From positions 1 through 7,614 of the forward strand of contig JAISMD010000019.1 in assembly GCA_031276935.1 (NCBI GenBank): 7,614 nt of DNA, given 5' to 3'. A program made the translations under genes and the position numbers. Each line of letters begins with the position of its first letter. The stretch's first letter is position 1. Source of the stretch: Puniceicoccales bacterium (GTDB taxonomy: Bacteria; Verrucomicrobiota; Verrucomicrobiia; Opitutales; LL51). Below the pieces are notes generated by a model. That model saw only the letters and a list, made by a program, of their open reading frames with translations. It did no database searches and had not been told where the DNA came from. Shown here in pieces: positions 1 through 6,783 of the stretch.

Positions 1-1214
1 GTGCTTTTCAGGGGATTATGTCGTTCATTCACCTACCCGACGGAGCGGAGACGACAATGAAATTAATGGATCCCATTTTTTTACTGCCCTATGCCATGCC
101 ATTGACCTTTTCCGCATTATTGGGAACGCTGCTCCTGCGAACCTACGTGGGTACACTACTGGGTGTGGTGACGTCGATTTTCTGCTGCCTCATGCTATCC
201 CAGACCATTGAGTTTCTGATCATTTCCTTTGCAATTATTTTTACGTCAGTGTACTGCGTCCGCCATTCCTATATCCGGGCACAGGTTATGCGCAGTGGTT
301 ATTGGGGCGGGGGTATATTCGCGTTAGTTCCGCTGATCTTTTTCTTTAGTGATGTCGTTTCGCGGGAGATATGTCTCCTACAGATGTTGATAGGATTTTT
401 TAATTGTCTCTTTGTGAGCATGTTCATCCTTACAATTTTACCTTTCTTTGAATCGCTATTCAAATGTTGCACCAATATTTGTCTGGTTGAACTGACGGAT
501 TACAGAAATCCGTTATTGACGAAGTTACAGATTTTAGCGCCGGGGACGTATCATCACAGTTTAATGGTAGCCAATTTAGCGGAACAAGCGGCGATTAGTA
601 TTCGGGCGAATCCGTTTCTATGCCGGACCTTAGCTCTGTACCACGATATTGGGAAGTTGGTCAAGCCGGAATATTTCACGGAAAATCAGAGCAATAAAAA
701 TCCGCACGATGAAAAGACACCGTTCATGAGTGCGCTTATTATCAAGAGTCACGTGAAGGAGGGTGTTGCCATTGCGAAGGCGGCCCGGTTACCGTTACGC
801 ATCATCGATGGCATTGTGGAGCACCATGGTACGACGGTCATTCGCTATTTTTACTCCAAGGCGTTGAAGCAGGAAGAGGAGGCTCGGCTTGTTTCCGGAC
901 AATCCGTATCGTTGCCTTCGGAGATTGAGAAATCGGCGTTCAAATACGATGGGCCCAGGCCACGGTCGAAGGAAACGCTCATTTTATCCATAGCCGATTC
1001 CATCGAAGCTGCGAGTCGGTCGCTCTACAATCCGACGCCGCAGTCCATCCAGACATTGGTGCACAATATTATTGACGGAAAAATACGGGAAAGGCAATTG
1101 GATGATTGTTTAGTTACATTCCGTGACATCGATGAGTTGCGTCGGTCGTTTTATTTTACCCTACTCAATATGCTGCACTCCCGCATTAACTATGATGGAT
1201 TGGAGACCCAATGA
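1..1214 (+). CDS. 7TM-HD cyclic-di-AMP phosphodiesterase (PgpH type), N-terminus cut off by window edge
   Basis: Membrane-anchored HD-domain phosphohydrolase of the 7TMR-HD/PgpH family, known in Firmicutes to hydrolyse c-di-AMP. The frame is open to the left edge (first whole codon at base 3), so the ATG at 18 is probably internal; the family's N-terminal extracellular domain and first helices would lie upstream. Residues are numbered from that ATG. Hydrophobic helices lie at about 20-40, 43-82 (two), 97-112 and 117-147. The cytoplasmic HD domain follows, with an ELTDYRNPLL lead-in (158-167), APGTYHHS (174-181), the HD pair H209-D210, ENQSNKNPHD (222-231), H245, H269-H270 and D327, all in the family's expected order, so the metal site looks intact. 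The stop at 1212-1214 lies 38 bases before lpxI. Family assignment is firm; c-di-AMP as substrate is inferred from the family. Confidence 0.9.
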   Translation, partial: AFQGIMSFIHLPDGAETTMKLMDPIFLLPYAMPLTFSALLGTLLLRTYVGTLLGVVTSIFCCLMLSQTIEFLIISFAIIFTSVYCVRHSYIRAQVMRSGYWGGGIFALVPLIFFFSDVVSREICLLQMLIGFFNCLFVSMFILTILPFFESLFKCCTNICLVELTDYRNPLLTKLQILAPGTYHHSLMVANLAEQAAISIRANPFLCRTLALYHDIGKLVKPEYFTENQSNKNPHDEKTPFMSALIIKSHVKEGVAIAKAARLPLRIIDGIVEHHGTTVIRYFYSKALKQEEEARLVSGQSVSLPSEIEKSAFKYDGPRPRSKETLILSIADSIEAASRSLYNPTPQSIQTLVHNIIDGKIRERQLDDCLVTFRDIDELRRSFYFTLLNMLHSRINYDGLETQ

Positions 1215-1234
1215 ACATTTTGGAGGAGGAATAA
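1211..1234 (+). promoter_or_regulatory. Strong GGAGGAGGA ribosome-binding-like element inside a 7-codon mini-ORF
   Basis: An ATG overlapping the HD-gene stop (ATGA, 1211-1214) opens a frame encoding MNILEEE and ends at TAA 1232-1234. Its GAG GAG GAA codons form the purine run GGAGGAGGA (1222-1230), the best Shine-Dalgarno-like stretch in this junction. The lpxI ATG is 22 bases beyond it, too far for ordinary use. Nearer but weaker matches are AGGA (1239-1242) and AGGGGA (1244-1249). It may be a ribosome standby or re-initiation site, or chance. Confidence 0.3.
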
Positions 1235-1252
1235 TTTTAGGACAGGGGAATT

Positions 1253-2080
1253 ATGGAGAGATTTTTGCCCAAGGATTTTAATGGTACTGCTGCGACCATA
1301 GCCATCATAGCGGGTCGGGGAGAGTATCCGAAGCTTTTAGCGCAACGTATTTTAGCGCTAGGGATTCGCTGTCGACTGATTGCACTGGAAGGAGAGACTT
1401 CGCCATTATTATGGGAACAATTTTCCGAGGAACATCGGGCGAAGATTCGCATTGGTCAATTGGGAAAGGCGCTACGGGTATTACGATCTTTGCGGATTTC
1501 CGACGTTATTTTAGCTGGGCAGATCAAGCCGTTGCGATTTTTCAAGGATTTGCATCCCGACATTCGTGCTCTATGTCTGCTGCGAAAAATAAAGGAACGG
1601 AATGGCGATACGATTTTTTCGACCGTTTGTGGTGAAATCGAAAGGATAGGGATTCGGGTGTTGGACAGCCGTAGTTTTATGGATCCGGATGTGGTATGTT
1701 TAGGGAAAAATTTTCCCTTAGATTCATGGATTGTGAACCACGGAATTCACATTGCTTCGGAGGTTGCCCGTTTAGATATTGGGCAAAGTGTCGTTGTGAA
1801 ATCCGGGACAGTCATCCAGGTCGAGGGTTTTGACGGGACGGATGCCATGATTCGACGGGTACAGTCATTGGGTTTGGAGGGAATGTTACTGGTCAAAGCA
1901 TCGAAGCCGCACCACGATTTCCGCTTTGATGTTCCTATTTTTGGCATGCAGACTTTGGAATTAATGCATATTGCCGGCATACATTTTGCGGCATTGGAGG
2001 CGGATCGAACGATTATTTTGAATCAAGCTTTTGTTTTGAAGCGGGCCAAGGAATTTGGCATTAAGATTTTTGGTTATTAG
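1253..2080 (+). CDS. lpxI: UDP-2,3-diacylglucosamine pyrophosphatase LpxI
   Basis: Cytoplasmic lipid A enzyme that cleaves UDP-2,3-diacylglucosamine to lipid X and UMP; it replaces LpxH in bacteria that lack LpxH. At 275 residues it has the usual family length. The N-terminal domain begins IAIIAGRGEYP (16-26) and includes DVILAGQIKP (84-93). The C-terminal domain carries FSTVCGEIER (122-131), VEGFDGTDAMIRR (190-202) and KPHHDFRFDVP (218-228), the signature KPxxDxRFDxP segment holding conserved acidic residues, then a closing AGIHFAALEADRT (241-253). No in-frame start lies between the TAG at 1238 and the ATG at 1253, so the start is fixed; AGGGGA at 1244-1249 is the nearest ribosome-binding match. 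It lies in line with the HD gene upstream, and its stop abuts the next start codon, so it is probably mid-operon. No key motif is missing. Confidence 0.95.
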   Translation: MERFLPKDFNGTAATIAIIAGRGEYPKLLAQRILALGIRCRLIALEGETSPLLWEQFSEEHRAKIRIGQLGKALRVLRSLRISDVILAGQIKPLRFFKDLHPDIRALCLLRKIKERNGDTIFSTVCGEIERIGIRVLDSRSFMDPDVVCLGKNFPLDSWIVNHGIHIASEVARLDIGQSVVVKSGTVIQVEGFDGTDAMIRRVQSLGLEGMLLVKASKPHHDFRFDVPIFGMQTLELMHIAGIHFAALEADRTIILNQAFVLKRAKEFGIKIFGY

Positions 2081-3310
2081 ATGCATTGGTCCACCTATCT
2101 TGCTTTTAAGAGTCTTTTCCCCAGCAAACGGGGGTGGACGTTTTTTACGATCATGTCGATCATAGGGGTTACCCTAGGCGTTGCGGTTTTGGTCGTAGTT
2201 GAGAGTGTGATAAATGGGTTTCAGGCCGATATTCGGAAAAATATGTTGCGGGCGCATGGGGAAATTCGGGTGGAAGGAAAGGAAATTATAGAGAATGCAC
2301 GCTTTTTGGAGGAGCAATTATGTACCGTTGAGCGAGTACAATTTGTGGCGCCCTACGTTTATGGTACGGTGATGATGGTTCACGGCGATACACCGGCTTT
2401 TCCTGTGGGGAAGGGCATTGATGTTTGCAAAGAAGCGACGGTTACGGATATCCGAAATGCGTTACGTTTTTGTTCTTTGGAAGATTTGGACGAAAATGGT
2501 ATTATTCTCGGGGAACGATTAGCGACACGTTTAGGTGTACAGATTGGGGACAGCGTTGAAATTTACACACCATTGGCTTTGGAAGCGATGCGGAAGGACA
2601 GTATTATGTTCCCCAGGGAAGTCCATGTCATTGGATTTTTTTCGATGCCGATGCATGACTATGATCAAAACACATTTTTATGTTCCCTATCGCTCATGCA
2701 AGATTTGTACGGAATGGAGAATGGCGTTCACGGATTTACGGTGAAAACTTGGGACGGGCAATTCTTGGACAGGGCGGTAAAAGGGATAAGGGATCTTTGT
2801 GGTGATGGATATGAAGTGATCGACTGGATCCATGGGAATGGGGCGTTACTGTTTGCCCTGCGTTGGGAGAAGACGATGATGTTTTTTGTCTTACTATTCA
2901 TACTGCTTGTGGCGTCTTTTTCCATTGCGAGTACCCTGATTACCAATGTGATACGCAAAAAACGGGAAATTGGTTTAGTGATTGCGATAGGCGGTGGACG
3001 TTATGGCATAGCGCGATGTTTTTGCATACAGGGATTATTGATTGGCATTTGTGGAACACTTTTAGGGATAGGAAGTGGTCTCATTGTACTTTATTTTCGC
3101 GATTCCATTGTTCAATTTATTACTTGGTCGCTACGGGGGGATGGAGTGCAGAACTATCTGTCGCAGTTTGTGCAGCTTCCCGTAGAATATCAGGGAAATG
3201 ACTTTCTATTAATTTCAATGTTCTCACTATTAATTTGCATGTTATCCGGGATAATTCCCGGACGAAAGGCGGCACGGATTAATGCCGCCACAGCTTTACA
3301 TTGCGAATAA
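2081..3310 (+). CDS. LolC/LolE-family lipoprotein-releasing ABC transporter permease
   Basis: Inner-membrane permease of the FtsX/MacB superfamily. In the Lol system such proteins pair with the ATPase LolD to lift outer-membrane lipoproteins out of the inner membrane and pass them to LolA. The layout fits: a short cytoplasmic N-terminus, TM1 at about 21-44, a MacB-PCD-like periplasmic domain at about 45-260, then TM helices at about 265-290, 313-338 and 374-394. Family-typical stretches are NGFQADIR (45-52), EKTMMFFVLL (263-272), KKREIGLVIAIG (293-304) and IPGRKAARINAATAL (392-406). At 409 residues the length is normal. The ATG follows the lpxI TAG directly and has no clear ribosome-binding site, so translation is probably coupled to lpxI. 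No LolD gene is adjacent, because the next gene converges. LolC, LolE and the fused-role LolF type cannot be told apart by eye. Confidence 0.88.
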   Translation: MHWSTYLAFKSLFPSKRGWTFFTIMSIIGVTLGVAVLVVVESVINGFQADIRKNMLRAHGEIRVEGKEIIENARFLEEQLCTVERVQFVAPYVYGTVMMVHGDTPAFPVGKGIDVCKEATVTDIRNALRFCSLEDLDENGIILGERLATRLGVQIGDSVEIYTPLALEAMRKDSIMFPREVHVIGFFSMPMHDYDQNTFLCSLSLMQDLYGMENGVHGFTVKTWDGQFLDRAVKGIRDLCGDGYEVIDWIHGNGALLFALRWEKTMMFFVLLFILLVASFSIASTLITNVIRKKREIGLVIAIGGGRYGIARCFCIQGLLIGICGTLLGIGSGLIVLYFRDSIVQFITWSLRGDGVQNYLSQFVQLPVEYQGNDFLLISMFSLLICMLSGIIPGRKAARINAATALHCE

Positions 3311-3324
3311 TTTTTTAATTAATT

Positions 3325-4515
3325 TTAATTTTTTAAATCGGAAAATAGGCCATTAATTTGTTTCAATTGTTGTTCTTTATAGAGAAGGGAATCGGTCTCG
3401 AAATTTATTTTTTGGATCATATCTTCCCAAGATTCATTATGCCCTTTACACTTGGTTGAGAGGAATAGGTATTCCACTAATAGCTCTCGCATCCGTTCAA
3501 TTTCTCCTGAAATTTTTTCTGTATCAGCGGATATGACTGTTTGATCAAAATCAATGAGATAAGCTTGGCAGCAATCACTTTCTTTGAGTAGAAAATTTCC
3601 CCAATGTATATCATTGTGAATAATCCCATGGCGGTGCAGGAAATTAATGATTTTAACGAGGTTGCTAGCCATGCCAATTCTCTTTTTCAATTGTTTGGGG
3701 CTTTCTTTTGGCCTGTGTACTTTTTTACAGAAAAGGTTTGGTGGCATCGGTATACCATTGTCTTCGTTTGGGTTCGTTGGACTCGAACTTGCCGATGACG
3801 ATATTGATGTGTTTGTGGATATATTTTTAATTTCCTCCCCTAGGGTTTGGGCTTTCGGGACTTCCAAACTTGCAATGTACTCCCCACAATCAACGGGAAC
3901 AACAAGATATTGCAGATAACTTAATTCTTTGAAAATTTCCTCATAACTCTTTTCGGAATTGTCCGACTTTATGGCTGAGATTTCATTTACAAATGCTTGG
4001 CGAATTTTTTTACCAGCTAGAACTTCCCTTTTGGCGCATGCTTCGGGGGCAGAGTATTGGGGGTTTCCCATTTTATTCTTGGGTTTTAAAATGAAAGTTT
4101 TTCCAAAAAACGTTGTTTTTTTCATCTCTTTGCAGGATATGCCATGAAAGGGTTGCAATAGGGGATTTGCGTTCAAAATATTGAAGACTTCAGTTCTTTT
4201 CTGTTCCGATGCCGCCAATCCAAAACCTAAATAGGGAAATGCTCGATCGATTTCTTCTACACTTATATCCTTCAACTCTAGAGATTCTTTCTGTTGCGTC
4301 CATATTCTTTCTTTTTCTTGTTCTGGTTGGTTGGCGTGGTGGGCGCTTTCTTCTTTCCAACCACCTGGATTACATGCTAACGAAGGTAGCTCCCATGTTG
4401 GAATCAACAACTTTTGGGAGGCATCAATGAACGATGTTCCCAGCAGAATAGTCATTTCAGCCGGACAACAAGTCCATAGAATAATACTACTAATAAATAT
4501 ATTTTTATTCAACAT
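3325..4515 (-). CDS. Protein-kinase-like protein with N-terminal signal-like segment
   Basis: A 396-residue protein with a protein-kinase-like fold, not assignable to a named family. N-lobe: FILKPK (141-146) resembles the ATP-binding lysine strand (K144) and KREVL (162-166) the partner glutamate helix (E164). C-lobe: HNDIHWGN (300-307) is an HxDxHxxN catalytic loop as in Kdo-kinase, APH and RIO-like proteins, and IDFD (321-324) supplies the metal-binding aspartate D322. A clear glycine-rich loop is not visible. A Ser/Asn/Pro-rich insert (about 232-260) splits the hinge from the C-lobe. The N-terminus has MLNKN, a hydrophobic stretch 6-15 and a small-residue site near 17-19, like a Sec signal or anchor; C16-C17 does not make a good lipobox. 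Sampled rows are about 28-50% G+C, mostly below the neighbours. A stop at 4561-4563 with no other in-frame start fixes the ATG at 4515. Substrate unknown; a secreted effector role is inference. Confidence 0.75.
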   Translation of the reverse strand: MLNKNIFISSIILWTCCPAEMTILLGTSFIDASQKLLIPTWELPSLACNPGGWKEESAHHANQPEQEKERIWTQQKESLELKDISVEEIDRAFPYLGFGLAASEQKRTEVFNILNANPLLQPFHGISCKEMKKTTFFGKTFILKPKNKMGNPQYSAPEACAKREVLAGKKIRQAFVNEISAIKSDNSEKSYEEIFKELSYLQYLVVPVDCGEYIASLEVPKAQTLGEEIKNISTNTSISSSASSSPTNPNEDNGIPMPPNLFCKKVHRPKESPKQLKKRIGMASNLVKIINFLHRHGIIHNDIHWGNFLLKESDCCQAYLIDFDQTVISADTEKISGEIERMRELLVEYLFLSTKCKGHNESWEDMIQKINFETDSLLYKEQQLKQINGLFSDLKN

Positions 4516-4622
4516 ATACCCGTTGTCGTAACATGGTCTCGAGCGAAGAACAAGTTTTTTTTAAAGAAAAGAAAAAGTATTAGAAAATCTTATATGTGTA
4601 TTGTAAAAAACTAATTCTGTAA

Positions 4623-4644
4623 TTGTGTGGAAATTTTAACACAA
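4623..4644. repeat. TTGTGT-N10-ACACAA inverted repeat (possible operator)
   Basis: Two perfect 6-base arms (4623-4628 and 4639-4644) are separated by 10 bases (GGAAATTTTA). The 22-base symmetric footprint is the size expected for a dimeric helix-turn-helix regulator. It lies 108 bases upstream of the kinase-like gene's start. Chance symmetry is a real alternative in sequence this AT-rich. Confidence 0.25.
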
Positions 4645-4823
4645 ACAATCACTTGTTTATTTTTACAACTCAAAATAATCCGATTTCTACTTATTTTTAT
4701 TTGTATTTTTATCGTTTTCTTATATTTGAATTTTTAATTCGCTAAAAAATAAAATGTGAAAATTTATAAATAATATGTGCAGGCTTTCTTCTTTTGTATT
4801 AGTTTTTCCTAATTCTTGTGCCG

Positions 4824-4846
4824 CCGGCCAGAATGGCCCTTGCCGG
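4824..4846 (-). terminator. GC-rich inverted repeat after the secretion-ATPase gene; weak terminator candidate
   Basis: GGCCA (4826-4830), GAA, TGGCC (4834-4838) form a 5-bp hairpin. Alternatively CCGGC (4824-4828) pairs with GCCGG (4842-4846) around a 13-base loop; the two are mutually exclusive. It lies about 22 bases past the stop of the minus-strand gene at 4869 and is a GC island in very AT-rich DNA. No T-run follows on the minus strand, so intrinsic termination is doubtful. Confidence 0.25.
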
Positions 4847-4868
4847 GTTAAAGTATGGTTTTCGAATG

Positions 4869-6176
4869 CTAACTCATCTCTGCAAATAGCGTGAGTAATG
4901 CTTCGTAACCAATCTCGCCGTGGGTGTAGTGTTCCAACGCAATCTGCCGTAGGGTTTCCATGCCTTCACTCTGTGCCTGTTGGCGAAGCTTGTCTTCGTC
5001 ACACCTTTGATTAATTATCCTCTGAATTTTTTCGTTTACCGGTAAGATCTCCATAACCGCTTGCCGACCTTTGTAGCCCGTATTTAAACATTGATCGCAA
5101 CCTACGGGTTCTCGTATATGTTCGTTCCCCATAGCTTTGTACTCCGGTGCAATTTCTTTTAAAGATGCCAGGTCAAATTTCCCTTCCCGGGCACAATTGG
5201 GACATAATTTCCGAATGAGCCGCTGGGATAGAACTCCCCGTAGAGTTGCCGCAACGAGGTAGGCGGGTATGCCCAAATCGAGTAGACGCGTAATGGCATT
5301 GACCGTATCTTTGGCGTGTACCGTACTCAGAACTAAATGTCCCGTCAAAGCTGCGCGAATCGCGATCTCAGCCGTTTCTTTGTCGCGAATTTCTCCCACC
5401 AGTATGATATTGGGAGCCTGCCGTAACATGGAGCGTAACGCCGTTGCGAAAGTCATTCCGATCGCCTCGTTTACCGAAACCTGATTAATCCCTTCCAATT
5501 GGTATTCGACCGGATCTTCCACCGTGATCACTTTACATTCCGGTGAGGATATCTTTTTAACAATCGAATAGAGCGTGGTTGATTTTCCCGATCCCGTTGG
5601 TCCCGCTACGACGATGATACCGTTTTGGATGGAAAGTAGATGTTCCAGTTTTTGCACATCCTTATCCCGTGCCCCTAGGTTTTGCAGGGAAAATAGATCG
5701 CTGTTGCTCTGTAGGAGACGCATGACAAGGCATTCTCCTAAATACCCCGGCAAAATCGAAACGCGTACGTCGAATTTTTTATCGCCATGTACGAGGGAAA
5801 AGCGTCCATCTTGCGGGACACGTTTTTCATCGATCTTCAATTTCGCAAGAATCTTGACGCGGGTTACTAATCCGCTGTGTAAATGGACGGGGAGTTTTTT
5901 TATGGTTTGGAGTCTCCCGTCGATGCGGTAGCGGACCTTGACGTAGGTGCGGTAGCGCTCGAAGTGAACGTCCGATGCCCTCATTTCGACGGCTTTTTGA
6001 ATCCAGTAATCGAGGAAGTCTTCCGTGGAATTATTTTTTTTCGCTGCCGTCGCCGTTGTTGTATCGGTAGCCTCATCCTTTTTTTCTGTCATTTCCGTTA
6101 CTTCAGCGGGAATTTCGAAGGCATTGGTGTCTGCCAATTTCGAACGCTTACGGAATAAGGAACGCAGTATTGCCAT
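4869..6176 (-). CDS. GspE/PilB-family secretion or pilus-assembly ATPase, short form
   Basis: Cytoplasmic hexameric ATPase of the type II secretion/type IV pilus superfamily, which powers pseudopilus or pilus assembly. Residues about 54-150 form the N2 domain (SDVHFE 68-73, VRYRIDG 81-87, PQDGRF 121-126). The motor domain follows, with Walker A GPTGSGKST (192-200), the Asp-box VEDPVEY (219-225), Walker B IILVGEIRD (257-265) and the His-box LTGHLVLSTVHAKD (277-290). Two cysteine pairs, C325/C328 and C360/C363, make the C4 zinc site typical of GspE/PilB and absent from PilT. At 435 residues it is shorter than the usual 500-570: the N1 (MshEN) domain is replaced by about 50 low-complexity residues rich in Thr, Ala, Lys and Glu. 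All catalytic motifs are present. It starts 3 bases after the lipoprotein gene; no other secretion gene is in view, so T2SS and T4P cannot be distinguished. Confidence 0.93.
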   Translation of the reverse strand: MAILRSLFRKRSKLADTNAFEIPAEVTEMTEKKDEATDTTTATAAKKNNSTEDFLDYWIQKAVEMRASDVHFERYRTYVKVRYRIDGRLQTIKKLPVHLHSGLVTRVKILAKLKIDEKRVPQDGRFSLVHGDKKFDVRVSILPGYLGECLVMRLLQSNSDLFSLQNLGARDKDVQKLEHLLSIQNGIIVVAGPTGSGKSTTLYSIVKKISSPECKVITVEDPVEYQLEGINQVSVNEAIGMTFATALRSMLRQAPNIILVGEIRDKETAEIAIRAALTGHLVLSTVHAKDTVNAITRLLDLGIPAYLVAATLRGVLSQRLIRKLCPNCAREGKFDLASLKEIAPEYKAMGNEHIREPVGCDQCLNTGYKGRQAVMEILPVNEKIQRIINQRCDEDKLRQQAQSEGMETLRQIALEHYTHGEIGYEALLTLFAEMS

Positions 6177-6179
6177 TGC

Positions 6180-6686
6180 CTAATCCTTTTTCATCTTTTT
6201 TAATTTCGCGATACAGTCGTTGATTTCGACTATCAGCGAATCCAACGCCTCTTCTTCCACTTCGGGGAAAATCGTGAGCGTATCATTGCTAATGGCATTT
6301 TCAATGGGTAAGGATAAACCTAGAACCTGATCGTTAAAAGAAAAAATCATTCTCCTTCCCCCGCATTCGACGGAGATTTTATAGAGTTCGACCGCTGCCC
6401 GTTGGGATAATTGGAAAAAAATACATTTTCCGAAATGGGATGTCGCTAGGCGGGCACATTCCAGATCTCCGGCAAATAATACGGGATGGGGACAGATGTT
6501 GAATGTCAATTTACTAATCGGTAGGGTTGCCGTAGCGGACCAGAATCCATTTCTTGTGGTATTTTCGCTTTCCAAGTAGAATTGGAATGTGGATTTCGGA
6601 AGATTCCTTTGTGTCGTTTGACAGCCAGCAACAAACACCAACGCCAAAACCACTAGGCGCTTTAAGCAAAAGCTTCTCCCAACCAT
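6180..6686 (-). CDS. Small lipoprotein with a SecD P1-head-like mature domain
   Basis: Predicted 168-residue envelope lipoprotein. The N-terminus has basic residues (R4, K9, R10), a hydrophobic core LVVLALVFVA (11-20) and a lipobox VAGC with C22 as the lipidation site. The mature part contains GKCIFFQLSQRAAVELYKIS (86-105) and GGRRMIFSFNDQVLGLSLPI (109-128), then ISNDTLTIF (132-140). This follows the SecD/SecF P1-head pattern: a strand, a helix after 'Lt-x-x-A', a 'GRRlai-lDg' strand, then 'I..g...I'. That likeness is by eye and tentative; no SecD transmembrane part is present. The C-terminus (144-168) is a charged helix ending in KKMKKD. The ATG at 6686 gives a normal 21-residue signal peptide. 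An in-frame ATG at 6764 would add 26 residues and spoil it, although GGGGGA directly precedes that codon. The ATPase gene begins 3 bases downstream, so the two are probably co-transcribed. Confidence 0.72.
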   Translation of the reverse strand: MVGRSFCLKRLVVLALVFVAGCQTTQRNLPKSTFQFYLESENTTRNGFWSATATLPISKLTFNICPHPVLFAGDLECARLATSHFGKCIFFQLSQRAAVELYKISVECGGRRMIFSFNDQVLGLSLPIENAISNDTLTIFPEVEEEALDSLIVEINDCIAKLKKMKKD

Positions 6687-6783
6687 GGGGACATGGTAAA
6701 ATTTTTTTGGAAAAAGAAAATCTTTTTTGGAATAAAATCTATTTTCCTGTGTAAATTTCCACATTCCCCCGTTTCGATGGGAA

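Larger units (their letters stand above)
4516..4868. other. 353-base AT-rich intergenic region with no recognisable gene
   Basis: This region lies upstream of the kinase-like gene and downstream of the secretion-ATPase gene, both on the minus strand. In 4561-4800 there are 48 G or C bases in 240 (20%). It holds no open frame with protein-like character and no tRNA. It must contain the kinase gene's promoter if that gene has its own, but several TATAAG/TTAAAAT-like sites compete and none has a well-spaced -35 partner. Two inverted repeats within it are listed separately. Confidence 0.8.

Noticed and set aside
1335..1364. Repeated TTTTAGCGC near the start of lpxI
   Set aside because: Both copies encode the Leu-Ala steps of conserved N-terminal sequence, and the genome appears to favour TTA codons; no independent repeat structure.
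2863..3201. Plus-strand 112-residue open frame within the LolC/E gene
   Set aside because: It is out of frame with a well-supported permease across its transmembrane region; the product is rich in Trp and Cys without pattern, as expected from a frame-shifted reading.
3304..3336. Bidirectional terminator between the converging permease and kinase genes
   Set aside because: The junction is an A/T run with a TTAATTAA palindrome but no GC stem, so no intrinsic terminator can be supported.
4513..4563. Lipoprotein signal in the kinase-like protein (C16 or C17)
   Set aside because: The residues before the cysteines (L-W-T) do not fit the lipobox pattern, so a Sec signal or membrane anchor is preferred.
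5575..5931. Plus-strand 118-residue open frame opposite the secretion ATPase
   Set aside because: It lies wholly within the GspE/PilB coding region, which has every catalytic motif in the minus frame; the plus-strand product shows no domain and is a shadow.
5924..5957. Repeated GCGGTAGCG in the ATPase gene
   Set aside because: It encodes the two RYR stretches of the conserved N2 segment (RYRTYVKVRYRID), so it is explained by protein sequence.
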